A stretch of 34,762 nucleotides of DNA, from the IMG/VR virus record IMGVR_UViG_3300037132_000037, positions 1 through 34,762 of that record; one strand, given 5' to 3'. Below, piece after piece: positions 13,813 through 21,620 of this stretch. How positions within the stretch are numbered: position 1 is the stretch's first letter; each line of letters starts with the position of its first letter. A program made the position numbers and the translations under genes. Below the pieces are notes generated by a model. It worked only from the letters and a program-made list of their open reading frames with translations. It was not told where the DNA came from and did no database searches. This stretch comes from a virus.

Positions 13813-14085
13813 ATGAATAAAAAAGACGAATTAATCCAAAGTTATCAGCGATTTATAAAATGGGTATTAAGACATACTCCTGAGATTGAAGAGTCGGAAC
13901 GGGGTAGGGATTATCTATTTGAAATTGACCAAAGAGAGAAAGCTATTCAGCATCAGGAACCCGATAAGACGGAAAGCGAGAGTGATTGTAATCATGTTAT
14001 AGGAGCTAATGATAACTCAGGTATTTGTATTAAGTGTGGGAAAAAAGTATGTGAAATTATAAACAATGACTTATGCAGCCAGTAA
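13813..14085 (+). CDS. Small protein with C-terminal zinc ribbon
   Basis: 90 residues. N-terminal helices (RFIKWVLRHTPEIEESERGRD), a linker with DKTESESD, then CNHVIGANDNSGICIKCGKK, a C-x-H...CxxC ribbon of the kind seen in many small phage proteins. The linker's DNA (gataagacggaaag) recurs at the gene at 14210. Overlaps the next small gene by 13 bases. Confidence 0.6.
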   Translation: MNKKDELIQSYQRFIKWVLRHTPEIEESERGRDYLFEIDQREKAIQHQEPDKTESESDCNHVIGANDNSGICIKCGKKVCEIINNDLCSQ

Positions 14086-14213
14086 AAGTTAAAAGCAAGG
14101 TAAGAATAGTCTCCGACTATGGTTTTTCTCCATTTGGAGGACTTGGACTTCATTTCTACATATATGAAAACGATAAATTAATTAAACATTTATTTCAAAA
14201 AGACAGGCAATGA
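14073..14213 (+). CDS. Very small beta-rich protein
   Basis: 46 residues (KVRIVSDYGFSPFGGLGLHF, then basic tail). The start lies within the end of the upstream gene and its stop overlaps the next start (ATGA), which supports it as a real coupled gene. Function unknown. Confidence 0.5.
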   Translation: MQPVKVKSKVRIVSDYGFSPFGGLGLHFYIYENDKLIKHLFQKDRQ

Positions 14214-14578
14214 AAACAGAAAATCACTCACAATTTAAGGTTCAGGATAAGACGGAAAGTAAGAGTGCGGAAGAGATACTTGACGAGGTAGCTAAAGAAA
14301 ATATGGTTAATGTGCATAATATGTTACCTACTAAAGAAATGGTTTATATTGCAATGAGAAAATATCACAATCAGTTCAGGGAGGTAGGCACGAAGGATAA
14401 TGAACTTATGTTTAGGTTTATTGATTGGCTGTATTCCGCAGGTTATTCAAAATATTGGGGTAGCGATGAACCTAACAACGGTAAATGGTATAAAAACTAT
14501 ACAATGCCTGATAGGAAGTATTATACCTTAAAGGAATTGTTTGATATTGCAGTTAATGGCCAACTTAAAAATAAATAG
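14210..14578 (+). CDS. Small protein of the FxxFIxW family, copy 2
   Basis: 122 residues. MFRFIDWLYSAGY (about 67-79) and KYYTLKELFDIAVN near the end repeat the pattern of the proteins at 12489 and 15129, with an added N-terminal region that contains QDKTESKSAEE. Function unknown. Confidence 0.6.
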   Translation: MKTENHSQFKVQDKTESKSAEEILDEVAKENMVNVHNMLPTKEMVYIAMRKYHNQFREVGTKDNELMFRFIDWLYSAGYSKYWGSDEPNNGKWYKNYTMPDRKYYTLKELFDIAVNGQLKNK

Positions 14579-14609
14579 TCGAAACGATTGAAACTTAAAA
14601 GGAAGAAAG

Positions 14610-14774
14610 ATGAAAAATACAAAACTAGAAAAATCAGTTGAAAGATTACAGGTAGATATTAACGACTCAGCTAATGGAATTATCTATGAATTAACCGAAG
14701 AAATAGAAACCCTTGAAAATAGAATAGACGAACTTGAGCGCAAAATAGAAGAATTAACTAATGATAGAATTTAA
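14610..14774 (+). CDS. Small coiled-coil protein
   Basis: 54 residues, almost entirely heptad-patterned (LTEEIETLENRIDELERKIE), strongly acidic. Preceded by aaaggaagaaag, a purine-rich ribosome-binding-type stretch. Probably dimerises. Function unknown. Confidence 0.6.
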   Translation: MKNTKLEKSVERLQVDINDSANGIIYELTEEIETLENRIDELERKIEELTNDRI

Positions 14775-14777
14775 CTC

Positions 14778-14918
14778 ATGCTCAAATTCCCCCGCCTCGA
14801 AAAGCTACGTGCTGAAATGGCAAAGGACAAATGGCACGTTAAGTTAAGAAGGTGGTTAAGATTGCAATACTGGTTAATTTGGTGTAATTTATTCAATAAT
14901 AAAATCGTACGGAAATGA
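14778..14918 (+). CDS. Very small basic Trp-rich protein
   Basis: 46 residues, Arg/Lys/Trp-rich (WHVKLRRWLRLQYWLIWCNL), could sit on membranes or nucleic acid. Begins three bases after the upstream stop and overlaps the next start by four bases (ATGA). Confidence 0.5.
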   Translation: MLKFPRLEKLRAEMAKDKWHVKLRRWLRLQYWLIWCNLFNNKIVRK

Positions 14919-15109
14919 AAATAATTCAAAATGATTTTGCAAAAGAATTATCAGAACTTTTAACTAAGCATAAAAAGACTTTTACGGCAGATAAGTCAGG
15001 AATACATGTGATTAATACAGATGAAGATGTAACTATATTTCTACAAACTGCTGAAACCGCATCAGAGGACAGTAGAGATACTTTGTTATTTTTAATCGGT
15101 AATGTTTAA
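14915..15109 (+). CDS. Small hypothetical protein
   Basis: 64 residues, mixed helix and strand (ELSELLTKHKKTFTADKSG), acidic C-terminal half. No family recognised. Confidence 0.55.
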   Translation: MKIIQNDFAKELSELLTKHKKTFTADKSGIHVINTDEDVTIFLQTAETASEDSRDTLLFLIGNV

Positions 15110-15128
15110 TAATTAAATCATAACAACA

Positions 15129-15404
15129 ATGGAAGAAGAGATAAAACAAATTTTGGATGATAAAGTAACATTGGGTATGGATCCCCCTTATCAGCCAGTT
15201 TATATTGAAACCGACATAGCCGCCAAGGAGATAGCACAGCATTTCTCCGCTTTTATCGGTTGGTTAGAATTTGAACAGATACGCTTTCATAATATTGATA
15301 ACGATCATACATTCTGGACAGTTGATTGGCAATATGAGAAAGAAGAGCAATTCACTATAGATCAGGTATATGACTATTACAAAGTTAACGTTTTAAAGAA
15401 ATAG
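15129..15404 (+). CDS. Small protein of the FxxFIxW family, copy 3
   Basis: 91 residues, acidic. HFSAFIGWLEFEQIRF (about 38-53) and QFTIDQVYDYYK near the end align with the pattern in the proteins at 12489 and 14210. Function unknown. Confidence 0.6.
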   Translation: MEEEIKQILDDKVTLGMDPPYQPVYIETDIAAKEIAQHFSAFIGWLEFEQIRFHNIDNDHTFWTVDWQYEKEEQFTIDQVYDYYKVNVLKK

Positions 15405-15406
15405 AT

Positions 15407-15619
15407 ATGAAAGCAGAAGTAAAAAAGTATTCAATTGAAGTGATTGAAAACGATAAGGGTTATTCTATGAATCGTGAATGTACCGGATTTACAGCCTTAG
15501 AACTTTTGGGAGTGTTGGAATTTGTTCAGTTTGAAATACTTGAACAAATGAGAGGGAATATTAAGCCTACTTCCATAACCAGAACAATAGTAAAGAAGCA
15601 GCGAATAACAACCAGGTAA
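15407..15619 (+). CDS. Small hypothetical protein
   Basis: 70 residues: strands (YSIEVIENDKGY), a helix (TALELLGVLEFVQFEILEQM) and a basic tail (KKQRITTR). Last gene of the small-gene run before the glycan module; 20 bases separate it from the first glycosyltransferase and no promoter is seen there, so the module is probably read from upstream promoters. Confidence 0.55.
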   Translation: MKAEVKKYSIEVIENDKGYSMNRECTGFTALELLGVLEFVQFEILEQMRGNIKPTSITRTIVKKQRITTR

Positions 15620-15639
15620 GAACACAATAAAGAATAATT

Positions 15640-16635
15640 ATGGATCTAAGCATAATAATTTCATACCATCAGGAAGGATTGAACTTCATAAAAGAAACTA
15701 TTAATTTAATACAGAATACTATTGATATTTCAGATTATGAGATAATCGTGGTAGATGATTATTCTGACAGACCTATTAAATTAGAAGGCGTTAAAGTTAT
15801 AAGGCATGTGCGAAATTATGGAGTTGGAGCGGCTTTTGATACAGGAATAGGAATAGCACAATCAGATAATATTTGGTGGCAAGGAGCGGACATAAGATTC
15901 GCTTCAAATAACTGGGCATCAAAGATGATTAAAGCACTCGACGAAAACCCAAAGTCTTTAATCTGTACTTCGGTAGTTCATCTGTCTGCTGGGACTCCGG
16001 ATCTTACATTTGAGATGAGTCGGGAAAACTTTGTTTATAATGGTGCAACTATCTTAATGGCTTACGGAGATGAAGAAAGGAATATCTTAAAAGCTCAATG
16101 GCTTCCAAGAGAAAGCCGGTTATTAAAACGAGGTGATGAACTTGCAAAGAAAATGTTATTGCCTTATGGTGTTTATTATTCTGATACGGAATGTTACGAA
16201 GTACCATGTATTTTGGGGGCTGCTTATGGGGTTAAAAAGTCCTGGTATAATCATATTGATGGTTTTTGGGGACATATTAAATGGGGATCATTAGAGCCGT
16301 ATATATCTTTAAAAAGCTGGCTATTTGGTGGTAATTGTATGACTGCTCCGCACATCGAAACAGGGCATATCTTTAATGACACACAAGGCAGACATGGATA
16401 TAAAGACCTTTCACACTTGGCTTATAATTCTATGTTGGTAGCTTGGTTGCTTTTTAATAACAAGGAACGTGAATATCTGGTTAATCAATTAATACCTCAT
16501 GACTTTGTTATTAAGGGAAAAGAAATGATTAATGATAGACTTCCTGAGATACTTGTAAAACGAGATGAATATAAAGCTAAAAATAAAATGACAGTTGATG
16601 AGTTTATAACCCGATTTAACCTAAAATTCTTATGA
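15640..16635 (+). CDS. GT-A family 2-type glycosyltransferase
   Basis: 331 residues. LSIIISYHQEG at the start, EIIVVDDYSD (34-43), and GADIRF (82-87) at the place of the DxD metal/nucleotide-sugar motif give a family 2 GT-A fold. The middle has ILGAAYGVKKSWYNHIDGFWGH, an acceptor-side pattern also seen in GalNAc-transferase-like enzymes. No membrane segment, so it acts in the cytoplasm. It opens the eight-gene glycan module and overlaps the next gene by four bases. Donor and acceptor cannot be told from sequence. Confidence 0.8.
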   Translation: MDLSIIISYHQEGLNFIKETINLIQNTIDISDYEIIVVDDYSDRPIKLEGVKVIRHVRNYGVGAAFDTGIGIAQSDNIWWQGADIRFASNNWASKMIKALDENPKSLICTSVVHLSAGTPDLTFEMSRENFVYNGATILMAYGDEERNILKAQWLPRESRLLKRGDELAKKMLLPYGVYYSDTECYEVPCILGAAYGVKKSWYNHIDGFWGHIKWGSLEPYISLKSWLFGGNCMTAPHIETGHIFNDTQGRHGYKDLSHLAYNSMLVAWLLFNNKEREYLVNQLIPHDFVIKGKEMINDRLPEILVKRDEYKAKNKMTVDEFITRFNLKFL

Positions 16636-17426
16636 GAATAAAACAATTATTCAGTGCCTTTGGTAATCACTTTGCCGAGGCTATTGCAAAGAAGTATGAT
16701 CTTGAACTTAATAATGAATCCTTAAAAATGGATGAGCCCCTTTTCATGTTTGGGTGCTATGGAGGTAAGCAGATTTGGCGGGCGATCACTCACAGCGCCG
16801 GAGGGCAAATGACTGTTATCTGTTGGGCGGGTAGTGACGCTAATAATCATGGAGGATTCCCTGGAGTGTTTAATCAATTCCCGAACATTAAACATATCGC
16901 TATCTCAAAATGGATCGCTGCCGACTTAGGCATGAACGCTCTATCGTTTTATCGTATTCCCGTAACTCCTTACGATCACTCGGATATTAAACCCGAACCA
17001 TTAGGCGATTCAATTTACATGTATAAACCCGATTCAAGAGTTTATAATGGAGGTATCTATCAACAAGTAAAAGAAGCTCTGCCGGAATATAATTTCATTG
17101 AATGTTCATGGGGTGATCATACCAGAAAGGAGATGCTTGATATTTACAAAAAATGTTTCATTGGTTTGCGGTTTACCGAACATGACGGACTGAGTAATAC
17201 GGTTTGCGAAATGGGTATGATGGGACGTTACATGGTAAATAATGGCGAACTCCCAAATTGTCTGCACTATGATTCAAACAATATTAGTGAGATAGTCAAT
17301 ATGATAAAAAGAGCAAGTATTACTATGGGATCAATGGCCTTAGCAAAAGGGATGTCTCATAATGTTGCAATATATTTAAACATTGGAGACTCATTCCTAA
17401 ATACCGAATATTATGAATCCCTTTAA
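16632..17426 (+). CDS. GT-B type glycosyltransferase
   Basis: 264 residues. The C-terminal half has IYKKCFIGLRFTEHDGLSNT and VCEMGMMGRYMVNNG, the pattern of GT4-like enzymes where a Glu pair and Gly/Arg-containing segment hold the nucleotide sugar. The N-terminal half (FMFGCYGGKQIWRA, VICWAGSDANNH) is a short version of the acceptor domain. It is smaller than the usual 350-400 residues. Overlaps the following aminotransferase-like gene by 14 bases. Confidence 0.65.
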   Translation: MRIKQLFSAFGNHFAEAIAKKYDLELNNESLKMDEPLFMFGCYGGKQIWRAITHSAGGQMTVICWAGSDANNHGGFPGVFNQFPNIKHIAISKWIAADLGMNALSFYRIPVTPYDHSDIKPEPLGDSIYMYKPDSRVYNGGIYQQVKEALPEYNFIECSWGDHTRKEMLDIYKKCFIGLRFTEHDGLSNTVCEMGMMGRYMVNNGELPNCLHYDSNNISEIVNMIKRASITMGSMALAKGMSHNVAIYLNIGDSFLNTEYYESL

Positions 17427-18015
17427 AGTAGTTGAAATGTTTGAAGAGGCTATGGCGGAATATACAGGATCACCTTATGCCGTTGCAGTAGATAACTGCA
17501 CTGATGCGCTTTTCCTTTGTTGTAAGTACATGGAAGTTGAGGCGGTTAATATTCCTTCACGGACTTATTTGAGTGTCCCACAATCAATTATTCACGCAGG
17601 AGGAGAAGTTATCTTTGATACCCGTATGAACAACTGGAAAGGCATCTATCAGTTATGGCCCTACCCGATTTATGATGCTGCCAAAAGACTAACTTCGGGA
17701 ATGTGGAATGGGGGGACAATGTGTTTAAGTTTTCATATTAAGAAACATTTGAAGATCGGGAAGGGGGGAATGATTCTGACTCCAAATAAAAAAGCTGTTG
17801 AATGGTTTAAGAAAGCACGTTACGAGGGGCGGTCTGCCGTTCCTTATGAGCATGATAATATTGACATGCTTGGCTGGAATATGTATATGTCTCCTGAACA
17901 AGCTGCAAGAGGATTAACACTACTTCAAAACTATCCTCTTCACAATGAGGATTTAGAAGAAGTTTATAAAGATTTAACAGATTTTCCGGTATTCAGAAAT
18001 TGCACAAAAATATGA
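17413..18015 (+). CDS. Short DegT/DnrJ/StrS-type sugar aminotransferase
   Basis: 200 residues, about half the usual 370. YAVAVDNCTDALFLCCKYM (22-40) matches the G-T/C-AL pocket; IYDAAKRL has Asp88 for the PLP ring; SFHIKKHLKIGKGGMI (106-121) puts Lys111 where the PLP-binding lysine lies; then KARYEGRS. The C-terminal small domain is missing, and no frameshift or leftover piece follows, because the next gene overlaps. The enzyme would put an amino group on a nucleotide-keto-sugar. Whether the short form is active is open. Confidence 0.7.
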   Translation: MNPFKVVEMFEEAMAEYTGSPYAVAVDNCTDALFLCCKYMEVEAVNIPSRTYLSVPQSIIHAGGEVIFDTRMNNWKGIYQLWPYPIYDAAKRLTSGMWNGGTMCLSFHIKKHLKIGKGGMILTPNKKAVEWFKKARYEGRSAVPYEHDNIDMLGWNMYMSPEQAARGLTLLQNYPLHNEDLEEVYKDLTDFPVFRNCTKI

Positions 18016-18722
18016 AAGGAACAGTAGCACTTCCGCTCTGGAATATGCCAGATATTACATGGCTTTTTATGGAGTCATTATGTAATCAGATAAAACCGTG
18101 CGAGGGTTGGGAATTAGTAATCTTTGAGGACGGAGAGAATCAGCTAGGAGAAGATTTCTTTTACTCTTATGAAGAAAGGCTTTCACAGGTAGGTTGTGAA
18201 CAGATTAAATATTTCAACTCCGAGAATCGTTATCCACTTTCAATGAAATGGATTATGATAGCAAGTCAATCTGAAGGCGATTACTATTGTCTTTGTGCTG
18301 GAGATAATTATTATTCACCTTACATGCTTATTGAGGCGGAAAAGTATTCCAAAGAGGCGGACTGGTGCGTAACTACAAAAGGATATATTTACGATATTAA
18401 TCTTGATAAGGTTTGTAGGTATGATTTCTTTGCTCCCTTCGGACTTCAAATGACTGCCAAAACAGAACTTGTAAAGCGGTTCAAATTTGAAACTGTAAAT
18501 AAGGGAGTTGATAAATGGTTTTCAAATCACATCAAAGATAAAATGATATATGAGCCGAAGAGGAATACGTTAATCACCAATGGAAGGAATCATATCTCTT
18601 ATGAGCGGGAGGAATTATTTATACATCCTGCGTCTCCATACTACAAAACCAAAACTAAACTTGAAAATATTATCCCAGTAGAAATCGCTAAAAAACTAAG
18701 ACTATGCCGAAAATCACAGTAA
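18012..18722 (+). CDS. Glycosyltransferase, GT-A type
   Basis: 236 residues from the ATG at 18012, which overlaps the upstream stop (ATGA); an in-frame TTG at 18000 is less likely. TVALPLWNMPDITWLFMESL, ELVIFEDGEN (34-43) and EGDYYCLCAGDNYYSP (88-103), with AGDN at the DxD place, point to a family 2-like fold, though shorter and more divergent than its neighbours. The C-terminus has a DKWFSNHIKDKM helix. Overlaps the next gene by 19 bases. Confidence 0.6.
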   Translation: MKGTVALPLWNMPDITWLFMESLCNQIKPCEGWELVIFEDGENQLGEDFFYSYEERLSQVGCEQIKYFNSENRYPLSMKWIMIASQSEGDYYCLCAGDNYYSPYMLIEAEKYSKEADWCVTTKGYIYDINLDKVCRYDFFAPFGLQMTAKTELVKRFKFETVNKGVDKWFSNHIKDKMIYEPKRNTLITNGRNHISYEREELFIHPASPYYKTKTKLENIIPVEIAKKLRLCRKSQ

Positions 18723-19390
18723 TCGTAACAGCCTACATGGATAGGGGTTGGATTAAAGAAGCTATTGACAGCGCAAAGAATCAGACATTTGATGACTATG
18801 ATATTATCTTTTGTGCTGATGGAAACCCAGAGTTGAAAAAATACGCCGGGGATATTCCGTTCTATAATTTCCCGAAGTCAAATTATGCCAATATGGTTAA
18901 TCAGGCCATGAGTAAAGCCAGGGGGGAATGGATCAAAGTATTGCACGACGACGATCTGTTAAATCCTACATGCTTACAGGATTTATACGCTGCACGGGGA
19001 ACGGCGGATCTTGTCTATGCTAATGCTCTTTGTTTTAATGATGATGATTTCGGTGGGGCGAAACAATACAAACCACCCAAAGAAGTTACTATTAAGACTC
19101 TTCTTCCAATTGGTAATAATCCGGTAAATTTTGAAGCTGAGCTTTTCAGAAGGGATATGTTTATTGATGTTGGAGGCTTTGATCCGAAGTTGGGATATGC
19201 AGAGGATTACGATTTTCTTCTTAACTTGCTGACGAAAGGTTATAAAGTAACTTATTGCGATAAGGATGTAGTTTGGTACAGACACCATGCAAGGCAAATC
19301 ACAGGCAATGAACCTCAGATGAGACATGATGAACATGAGTATCTTCAGAGTAAGTATATGGATATAATCGTAAATCAAATAAAATGGTAA
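18704..19390 (+). CDS. Family 2 glycosyltransferase
   Basis: 228 residues, a complete compact GT2: ITVIVTAYMDRGWIKEAIDS (4-23), QTFDDYDIIFCADG, NQAMSKARGEWIKVLHDDD with the DDD metal motif at 82-84, GGFDPKLGYAEDYDFLLNL (the ED catalytic region) and WYRHHARQIT near the end. Transfers a sugar from a nucleotide donor with inversion; donor and acceptor unknown. Overlaps the fucosyltransferase gene by seven bases. Confidence 0.88.
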   Translation: MPKITVIVTAYMDRGWIKEAIDSAKNQTFDDYDIIFCADGNPELKKYAGDIPFYNFPKSNYANMVNQAMSKARGEWIKVLHDDDLLNPTCLQDLYAARGTADLVYANALCFNDDDFGGAKQYKPPKEVTIKTLLPIGNNPVNFEAELFRRDMFIDVGGFDPKLGYAEDYDFLLNLLTKGYKVTYCDKDVVWYRHHARQITGNEPQMRHDEHEYLQSKYMDIIVNQIKW

Positions 19391-20103
19391 GCGTAAATCT
19401 CAAGGGCGGATTGTGCAACATGCTTTTTCAGATTGCCTTTATTGAGGATTTGGCTCGAAGGGGCGGATTTGAGGTAAGATATCCTGATATTGATGAGGTA
19501 TTCCAAAGACTCCTGCTTTCGGGTCATTCTCAAAACTGTTATGACTATCTGAATATCTTTAAGAACTTTGACTGGAACAAGAATCAGGATAAACCAATGC
19601 CGAATAGGATAGTAAGTATTCCGCATCACTATGAGTATATCGAGCCGGTTGATAATATGATTTACGACGGATACTTTCAGAGTGAGAGATATTTTGACAG
19701 GGCAGAGACTTTGAAATTGTTTGAGTTTGATTATTGTCATTATTATGAATGGGGATATAATACTTGTTCTATTCATTATCGGAAAGGCGATTATATTTCT
19801 AAATATTCAGATACCTACGAAATTCCAGATGACGAGTATTATGGGAAAGCAATGCGATTAATTGATGCCCATGAATATTATACATTTACTGATGATAGGT
19901 CTTATCATGGTACTGATTATGAAGATTTATATATGATGTCACAATGTGATCATAACATCATTGCAAACTCTTCCTTTAGTTGGTGGGGTGCTTACCTTAA
20001 TCAGAACCCAGACAAGAAAGTTATTGCACCCGCTAAATGGTATAAACCCGAATCAAAATACAAAGCAACTGATATTTATTGCAAAAACATGATAGTAATA
20101 TGA
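19384..20103 (+). CDS. GT11-type fucosyltransferase (alpha-1,2-like)
   Basis: 239 residues. It carries the GT11 landmarks in order: KGGLCNMLFQIA (7-18), SIHYRKGDYI (129-138, the HxRxGD donor-binding motif), YYTFTDD (165-171) and NSSFSWWGAYLNQNPDKKVI (195-214). These enzymes add fucose from GDP-fucose, mostly in alpha-1,2 linkage to galactose. No GDP-fucose synthesis genes are in the window, so the donor must come from the host; many gut Bacteroidota make it. Confidence 0.88.
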   Translation: MVSVNLKGGLCNMLFQIAFIEDLARRGGFEVRYPDIDEVFQRLLLSGHSQNCYDYLNIFKNFDWNKNQDKPMPNRIVSIPHHYEYIEPVDNMIYDGYFQSERYFDRAETLKLFEFDYCHYYEWGYNTCSIHYRKGDYISKYSDTYEIPDDEYYGKAMRLIDAHEYYTFTDDRSYHGTDYEDLYMMSQCDHNIIANSSFSWWGAYLNQNPDKKVIAPAKWYKPESKYKATDIYCKNMIVI

Positions 20104-20756
20104 TCGGACAAACTAATCTTTCAAATCGTAACTCATGGATAGCAGAACAATTAAAATCTATTCCATCAGGAAAACGAATACTCGATGCCGGAGCTGGTGA
20201 GCTTCAATGGAAACCTTATTGCGGTCATCTTGACTATGTAAGTCAGGACTTTTGTCAGTACAAAGGCGGAGGGGATGGTAAAGGACTTCAATGTAAAACA
20301 TGGGATGTATCAAAAATTGATATAGTTTCCGACATAACTGATATACCAGAGGTTCATGGACATTTTGACGTAATACTTTGCTCCGAGGTTTTAGATCATG
20401 TCCCTGATCCCGTTGAGGCGATTAACGAACTTGACAGAGTATTGACAAGAGGAGGCACAATGATTTTAACTGAATCGTTTTGCGGATTAACTAACCAGGC
20501 TCCATACTTTTTCCAAACCGGGCTATCTGAATATTGGTATAAAGAACATTTAAAAGATTACGATGTCCAGATTCAATATAACGGTAACTATTATGAATGG
20601 ATGGCACAAGAAGTTCATAGACTCGCTTCATGGCGGAAAATATCTGAAATGACAAAAGCAATGATATTAAGGGATTTGGAGATTGCTTCATCTGAAGATA
20701 AAACTTCCCATGAAATACTCTGTTTTGGATTATTAGTAAAAGCTATAAAATTATGA
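20100..20756 (+). CDS. SAM-dependent methyltransferase, class I
   Basis: 218 residues from the ATG at 20100, which overlaps the upstream stop (ATGA). RILDAGAGE (motif I) near residues 27-35 and HFDVILCSEVLDHVPDPVEA with LDRVLTRGGTMIL fit a UbiE/COQ5-like small-molecule methyltransferase. In this place a sugar O- or N-methyltransferase is likely. Overlaps the next gene by four bases. Confidence 0.8.
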   Translation: MIGQTNLSNRNSWIAEQLKSIPSGKRILDAGAGELQWKPYCGHLDYVSQDFCQYKGGGDGKGLQCKTWDVSKIDIVSDITDIPEVHGHFDVILCSEVLDHVPDPVEAINELDRVLTRGGTMILTESFCGLTNQAPYFFQTGLSEYWYKEHLKDYDVQIQYNGNYYEWMAQEVHRLASWRKISEMTKAMILRDLEIASSEDKTSHEILCFGLLVKAIKL

Positions 20757-21256
20757 GCTATTCGCAAGTAGGACAGGATTTATGGGTTCTTTCTTTAATT
20801 AAGAAAGGGACGTTTTTAGACATTGGTTGCAGAGGACCAAAGGATATTAATAATACTTTATTATTGGAAGAGAACGGATGGACTGGTGTGTCTATTGACA
20901 TTGAGGATTATTCCGAAGCATGGAAAGACAGAAAGACACAATTCATTTGTGCCGATGCAATTACTTTTGATTATAGGAGTATTCAGAACGGATCGGCTTT
21001 AGTTGATTATCTTAGTCTTGACATTGAAGGCAATGGCGATAGGTTTAAAGCACTTGAGAAAGTCATCAATGATGGCTTTGAGTTTAAGTTAATCACTATT
21101 GAACATGATTCTTATCGTGTCGATCCCGAACTTGAAAGAGAACCACAGAGGAAACTATTATTATCTTTAGGTTATAAATTTGCGTTTAAAGATGTTGGTG
21201 ATCCGCAACCTTATGAGGACTGGTATTTTAATCCGAAGTATATATGCCTACCATAA
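20753..21256 (+). CDS. FkbM-type methyltransferase
   Basis: 167 residues. SYSQVGQDLWVL (2-13), GTFLDIGCRGPKDINNT (19-35), then GWTGVSIDIE and DYLSLDIEGN (85-94) are the marks of the FkbM family, which methylates hydroxyls on sugars and natural products. It closes the glycan module and overlaps the HNH gene by 13 bases. Confidence 0.8.
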   Translation: MSYSQVGQDLWVLSLIKKGTFLDIGCRGPKDINNTLLLEENGWTGVSIDIEDYSEAWKDRKTQFICADAITFDYRSIQNGSALVDYLSLDIEGNGDRFKALEKVINDGFEFKLITIEHDSYRVDPELEREPQRKLLLSLGYKFAFKDVGDPQPYEDWYFNPKYICLP

Positions 21257-21534
21257 AACTGCTCCCTAGAAGGGGTGTCAGGGTTGCGACTACTCGTAAA
21301 AAAGAGTATCAGGAAATATATCAGGATAAGAGATGGCTTAAACTTCGTAACCATAAAAGACGGGTTAATCCACTTTGCGAAAGATGTGAAAGTCTTGGAA
21401 AGGTTACTCCGACAAAAGAGGTACATCATAAGATTCCGTTTGATGTTGATCCTGATTTAGCGTTTGAATGGGAAAATCTTGAATCGCTCTGTTGCGATTG
21501 TCATGAAATAAGACATAAAGAATTAAAACTCTGA
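21244..21534 (+). CDS. HNH endonuclease of the packaging region
   Basis: 96 residues. NPLCERCESLGKVTPTKEVH and HHKIPFDVD with LESLCCDCHEIRHKEL give the CxxC...HH...CxxCH HNH site of the small phage nucleases that stand next to terminases and help cut at cos sites. Here it is separated from TerS by a two-gene cassette. Cos packaging is inference from family knowledge. Confidence 0.85.
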   Translation: MPTIKLLPRRGVRVATTRKKEYQEIYQDKRWLKLRNHKRRVNPLCERCESLGKVTPTKEVHHKIPFDVDPDLAFEWENLESLCCDCHEIRHKELKL

Positions 21535-21551
21535 TTCATTTTTCGACAAGG

Positions 21552-21591
21552 TGAGGGGATGATATTCCGGCAACCATACCGGCTCCCCTCA
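21552..21591 (+). terminator. Probable terminator / stem-loop after the HNH gene
   Basis: TGAGGGG (21552-21558) pairs with CCCCTCA (21585-21591), and CCGG / CCGG can pair inside. The stem is followed by A/T-rich sequence (tttattatg) and not by a clean T run, so strength is uncertain. It would end the glycan-module transcript. Confidence 0.6.
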
Positions 21592-21620
21592 TTTATTATG
21601 TTATTAAACATATCCCAACA

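Noticed and set aside
18230-18238. DnaA box-like TTATCCACT
   Set aside because: A single near match inside a glycosyltransferase gene, with no cluster; the iteron-like repeats at 8749-9072 are a better origin candidate.
18983-19776. Minus-strand frames of about 130 residues opposite the glycosyltransferase and fucosyltransferase genes
   Set aside because: They lie antisense to genes with clear family motifs, and their products have no recognisable composition or start sites.
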